Below, one piece after another: positions 5,899-7,266 of a DNA stretch of 7,266 bases. The notes beneath the pieces were generated by a model. That model was not told the DNA's origin. It made no database searches and saw only the letters and a list, made by a program, of their open reading frames with translations. The stretch is from Nitrososphaera sp. (GTDB taxonomy: Archaea; Thermoproteota; Nitrososphaeria; Nitrososphaerales; Nitrososphaeraceae): the NCBI GenBank assembly GCA_022545875.1, contig JAKEIF010000207.1, positions 1 to 7,266 of the forward strand, read 5' to 3'. The translations under genes were made by a program, and so were the position numbers. Position 1 is the stretch's first letter; each line of letters begins with the position of its first letter.

Positions 5899-5907
5899 AA
5901 AAAATAC
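5899..5907 (-). terminator. T-tract terminator for the minus strand
   Basis: Six A residues (5899-5904) give six T residues on the minus strand, beyond the inverted repeat as seen from the DUF167 gene. A DUF167 transcript ending here would carry the stem-loop in its 3' UTR. Confidence 0.35.
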
Positions 5908-5919
5908 AATAGAATCCTC

Positions 5920-5988
5920 TCGGTGCATGGCATTTACGATGGGCGAACCGACCACACCGTGGAATGACGACCAAAGTCCATGCACCGA
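5920..5988. repeat. 11-bp perfect inverted repeat with 47-nt loop, candidate structured RNA
   Basis: TCGGTGCATGG (5920-5930) and CCATGCACCGA (5978-5988) are perfect reverse complements enclosing 47 nt. Inside the loop, CCAC and GTGG (5952-5962) can form a second small hairpin. The element lies between the 3' ends of the convergent small-subunit and DUF167 genes. T-tracts flank it on the exit side of each strand (5899-5904 minus, 6024-6029 plus), so either transcript could carry it. It is not a tRNA or 5S rRNA as far as I can see. Possible roles are a small RNA, a 3'-UTR stability element or a barrier between transcripts. Confidence 0.5.
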
Positions 5989-6004
5989 ACTAGAACAAAG
6001 ATGT

Positions 6005-6217
6005 TCATAGAATCTCAACAGTCTTTTTTCGTGAAGTGGTACCTGATAGTATTCTGACATTTAGGGGGGCGACGTTGAAATGACGGGCCAGTTTCCTTAT
6101 CAACTCAGCGTTTGCTTTGCCGCGTCTGGGGGCCGACTTGATTGATATCTCGATTTCATTTCCGTTAATTGCAAGATATTCTTCTGAATTGAATTTCACA
6201 AATACCGTGTAGAGCAA
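6005..6217 (-). CDS. DUF167 (YggU-like) family protein
   Basis: A 70-aa small conserved protein of the DUF167/YggU family, whose function is not settled. The family signature is clear: an N-terminal strand YTVFVKFNS, EIEISIKSAPRRGKANAELI (21-40, the family's AP-x-x-GKAN motif), a helix RKLARHFNVA, then NVRILSGTTSRKKTVEI (53-69), matching the family SG-x-TSR-x-K motif. The start is TTG at 6217, which places the first strand correctly. It is shorter than the E. coli member (about 96 aa) but fits archaeal forms. It converges with the aconitase-X small-subunit gene across a 110-nt gap, and it diverges from the zinc-ribbon gene, with only 39 nt between the two start codons. Confidence 0.88.
   Translation of the reverse strand: MLYTVFVKFNSEEYLAINGNEIEISIKSAPRRGKANAELIRKLARHFNVAPLNVRILSGTTSRKKTVEIL
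6024..6029 (+). terminator. T-tract terminator for the aconitase-X operon
   Basis: Six T residues lie 130 nt after the small-subunit stop and 36 nt beyond the inverted repeat at 5920-5988. No earlier T-tract exists on the plus strand in this gap, so the operon transcript may include the stem-loop. The tract is inside the antisense DUF167 gene. Confidence 0.3.
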
Positions 6218-6260
6218 TATCTAAGTGCAATAGATCGACCCGTTTGAAAACCTTTTATGG
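6215..6260. promoter_or_regulatory. Compact divergent promoter of the DUF167 and zinc-ribbon genes
   Basis: Only 39 nt separate the two starts. CAATATCTAA near 6215-6224 could serve as the plus TATA element, and CCATAAAAGG on the minus strand (6260-6251) as the minus one. Each would predict a start about 12 nt before its gene, and each TATA would overlap the other gene's start codon. Both are modest matches. Confidence 0.3.
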
Positions 6261-6499
6261 GTGATAGCCAGATAATGTTCAATTTGGCAAGCTTTTGTCC
6301 CGAATGCGGCGGAGAACTCAAGTTCGACCTGTCAAGCAAGAATTTCATTTGCAAAAGCTGCGGACTCTTTGCAACCCGGGAAAAGATAGACGAACTTCGT
6401 GACAAGGCTTCAAGATCTGGCGAAGATCCACAGAAAAAGCATCATGACGACTATTTGGACTGGTGGCAGTCGTCAAAGAAGGACAAACAGCAAAAATAA
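6257..6499 (+). CDS. Small zinc-ribbon protein
   Basis: An 80-aa protein with one zinc ribbon: C14-P-E-C17 and C32-K-S-C35, 14 residues between the pairs, each pair followed by Gly in the zinc-knuckle manner. The fold is like the N-terminal ribbons of TFS and RPB9-type transcription proteins, but nothing else supports a transcription role. After the ribbon comes a charged helix (41-54), then a basic and acidic tail with the aromatic patch DYLDWWQSSKK (65-75), which looks like a peptide that binds a partner. It is probably cytoplasmic. The start is uncertain: ATG 6257 gives the longest form, while ATG 6275 (MFNLASFCPECGG) would place the ribbon right at the N-terminus, as in similar archaeal proteins. 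Its stop is 2 nt from the stop of the convergent Lrp/AsnC gene. Confidence 0.75.
   Translation: MGDSQIMFNLASFCPECGGELKFDLSSKNFICKSCGLFATREKIDELRDKASRSGEDPQKKHHDDYLDWWQSSKKDKQQK
6491..6497 (-). terminator. Short T-tract after the Lrp/AsnC gene
   Basis: AAAAA at 6492-6496 reads as five T residues on the minus strand, 6-10 nt past the Lrp/AsnC stop and inside the last codons of the zinc-ribbon gene. A weak terminator candidate. Confidence 0.3.
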
Positions 6500-6501
6500 G
6501 T

Positions 6502-7008
6502 TTAGGTCGCTGCAGCGCCGGTTCTTTCGATAATGTCTTTTCCAAGCGGAACTGAATGTTCTTCTTTCACCGTTTTCAATACTGTCATAAGTTCCGCGTC
6601 GCTTATTTGCGGCAGCGTGCGAACCTTGTTTACTATAATGTCTCTCATCTCTTCCAGGCTTCTTGCGCGTATCTTTAACAAGATATCAAACCGGCCGTGG
6701 ATTTCGTGAACCTCCAAAATTTCCTCCTGCTGCGAAAGAAATCCCACAAGTTCATCCGCACAGCCTTGCCGAATGTTAATCCCCATAAAAGCCAGATGGC
6801 TGTACCCAAGCATCCTGCTATCAATGGCAATCGTAAAGCCTCGTATTATCCCAGAAGCTAGAAGCCTTTTTACACGCATATGCACTGTTGCATCGGAAAT
6901 TTCGAGTTCCTTTGCTATCTCGACAAAGGGCTTGGACGCATCATGAATCAATATGTCCAAGATTCGCAAATTCGTTTCATCGACGAGATCTGAAGGAAAT
7001 AGTACCAC
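6502..7008 (-). CDS. Lrp/AsnC family transcriptional regulator
   Basis: A 168-aa DNA-binding regulator of the feast/famine (Lrp/AsnC) type. The N-terminal winged helix-turn-helix (about 10-60) starts with the typical DETNLRILDILIHDASKPF and includes AKELEISDATVHMRVKRLL (32-50) followed by IIRGFTIAID. The C-terminal RAM ligand-binding and oligomerisation domain (about 70-146) includes YSHLAFMGI and the core VHEIHGRFDILLKI (100-113). The ligand, usually an amino acid, cannot be read from the sequence. I chose the GTG at 7008 because the TATA element at 7029-7036 lies 25 nt upstream, giving a leaderless mRNA. A TTG at 7020 would add four residues but lies only about 13 nt from the TATA box. It is divergent from a TtuA/Ncs6-type gene and may control that promoter and its own. 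Confidence 0.9.
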   Translation of the reverse strand: MVLFPSDLVDETNLRILDILIHDASKPFVEIAKELEISDATVHMRVKRLLASGIIRGFTIAIDSRMLGYSHLAFMGINIRQGCADELVGFLSQQEEILEVHEIHGRFDILLKIRARSLEEMRDIIVNKVRTLPQISDAELMTVLKTVKEEHSVPLGKDIIERTGAAAT

Positions 7009-7028
7009 AAAGACGTACAATCTTTCGA

Positions 7029-7036
7029 TTTAATAA
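7029..7036 (-). promoter_or_regulatory. TATA box for the Lrp/AsnC gene
   Basis: On the minus strand this reads TTATTAAA, centred about 25 nt before the GTG at 7008. The spacing supports a leaderless GTG start. Confidence 0.5.
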
Positions 7037-7038
7037 CA

Positions 7039-7052
7039 ATTCACACTCGAAT
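7039..7052. promoter_or_regulatory. Short dyad between divergent TATA boxes
   Basis: ATTC and GAAT are inverted around 6 nt (ATTCACACTCGAAT), exactly between the two TATA boxes. The arms are short, but size and position suit an Lrp/AsnC site that could control both genes. Confidence 0.25.
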
Positions 7053-7053
7053 G

Positions 7054-7061
7054 ATTAATAA
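7054..7061 (+). promoter_or_regulatory. TATA box for the TtuA/Ncs6-type gene
   Basis: ATTAATAA centres near 7057.5, 27 nt before the GTG at 7085, so a leaderless mRNA beginning at the GTG is expected. Confidence 0.5.
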
Positions 7062-7084
7062 CTGTTGCAATCCGATTGACGCCC

Positions 7085-7266
7085 GTGATCTGCACCAAGT
7101 GTGAGAATAGTCCGAGCATATTCTACCGGGCATACTCTGGAGAGCATCTATGCAGAAAATGCTTTCTCCGCTCCATAGAGGATAAGACGTCGCGGACAAT
7201 ATCAAAATTCTCAATGCTGAGGCGCGGCGATGTCGTTGCCGTCGGGGTTTCAGGGGGCAAGGACAG
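7085..7266 (+). CDS. TtuA/Ncs6-type tRNA 2-thiolation protein, 5' part
   Basis: The first 60 codons of a gene cut by the window edge. The product begins with a zinc-finger half, C3-T-K-C6 and C23-R-K-C26, as in the TtuA/Ncs6 (TIGR00269-like) proteins. It then runs into a strand GDVVAVGVSGGKD (48-60), the PP-loop that binds ATP in adenylating tRNA-thiolation enzymes. Members of this family activate uridine in tRNA for sulfur insertion, with a ubiquitin-like sulfur carrier as donor. The rest, including the Fe-S or catalytic cysteines, lies outside the window, so the exact subtype (2-thiouridine at position 34 or 54) cannot be told. The GTG at 7085 is preferred over a TTG at 7076 because it sits 27 nt after a TATA element. 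It is divergent from the Lrp/AsnC gene. Confidence 0.85.
   Translation, partial: MICTKCENSPSIFYRAYSGEHLCRKCFLRSIEDKTSRTISKFSMLRRGDVVAVGVSGGKD

Noticed and set aside
5827..6060. 77-codon minus-strand open frame covering the inverted repeat
   Set aside because: It overlaps the ends of the small-subunit and DUF167 genes, and its composition (many His, Trp, Ser) and lack of domain suggest chance.
1..7266. Defence system, mobile element or CRISPR
   Set aside because: No transposase, integrase, Cas, toxin-antitoxin or nuclease-defence gene is visible. The only nuclease is a standard endonuclease III.

Overview
The window looks like chromosomal DNA of a mesophilic archaeon. The best guess is a thaumarchaeon of the Nitrososphaeria type, but this rests on gene content and signal style, not on a search. 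Signs of archaea: an aconitase-X pair split into large and small subunits as in the archaeal mevalonate pathway; a DUF167 protein; an Lrp/AsnC regulator; the start of a TtuA/Ncs6-type tRNA thiolation protein; two small archaeal winged-helix proteins; TATA boxes about 25-27 nt before the likely transcript start; near-leaderless starts with many TTG/GTG codons; and T-tract terminators. I see no transposase, integrase, CRISPR array, rRNA or tRNA.

Layout. 1-1220: a promoter with an upstream dyad drives a winged-helix gene (122-517) and a three-helix membrane protein (551-850). A second winged-helix gene (887-1195, minus) converges on them. 1341-3624: two divergent genes for exported proteins of unknown function. 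One is a 439-aa secreted protein with three helical repeats and an acidic tail (1367-2686, minus). The other is a 230-aa protein with a signal peptide and a C-terminal anchor (2906-3598, plus). 3573-4259 (minus): endonuclease III, overlapping the anchored protein tail to tail. 4283-5894: a divergent promoter region, then the aconitase-X large (4342-5493) and small (5490-5894) subunits, which overlap by 4 nt. They probably form phosphomevalonate dehydratase. 5895-6004: the gap between the convergent small-subunit and DUF167 genes holds a perfect 11-bp inverted repeat, a candidate structured RNA. 6005-7266: DUF167 (minus), a zinc-ribbon protein (plus), Lrp/AsnC (minus) and the 5' end of a TtuA/Ncs6-type gene (plus).

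How the genes work together. The aconitase-X subunits should form one enzyme making trans-anhydromevalonate 5-phosphate for isoprenoid ether lipids. Endonuclease III does base excision repair. The two exported proteins share an intergenic control region and may act together at the cell surface. The winged-helix and membrane-protein pair resembles small regulator/membrane modules seen in other archaea. Most of the window is ordinary housekeeping sequence. The less explained items are the 69-nt stem-loop at 5920-5988, the repeat architecture of the 439-aa secreted protein, and dyads just upstream of several TATA boxes.
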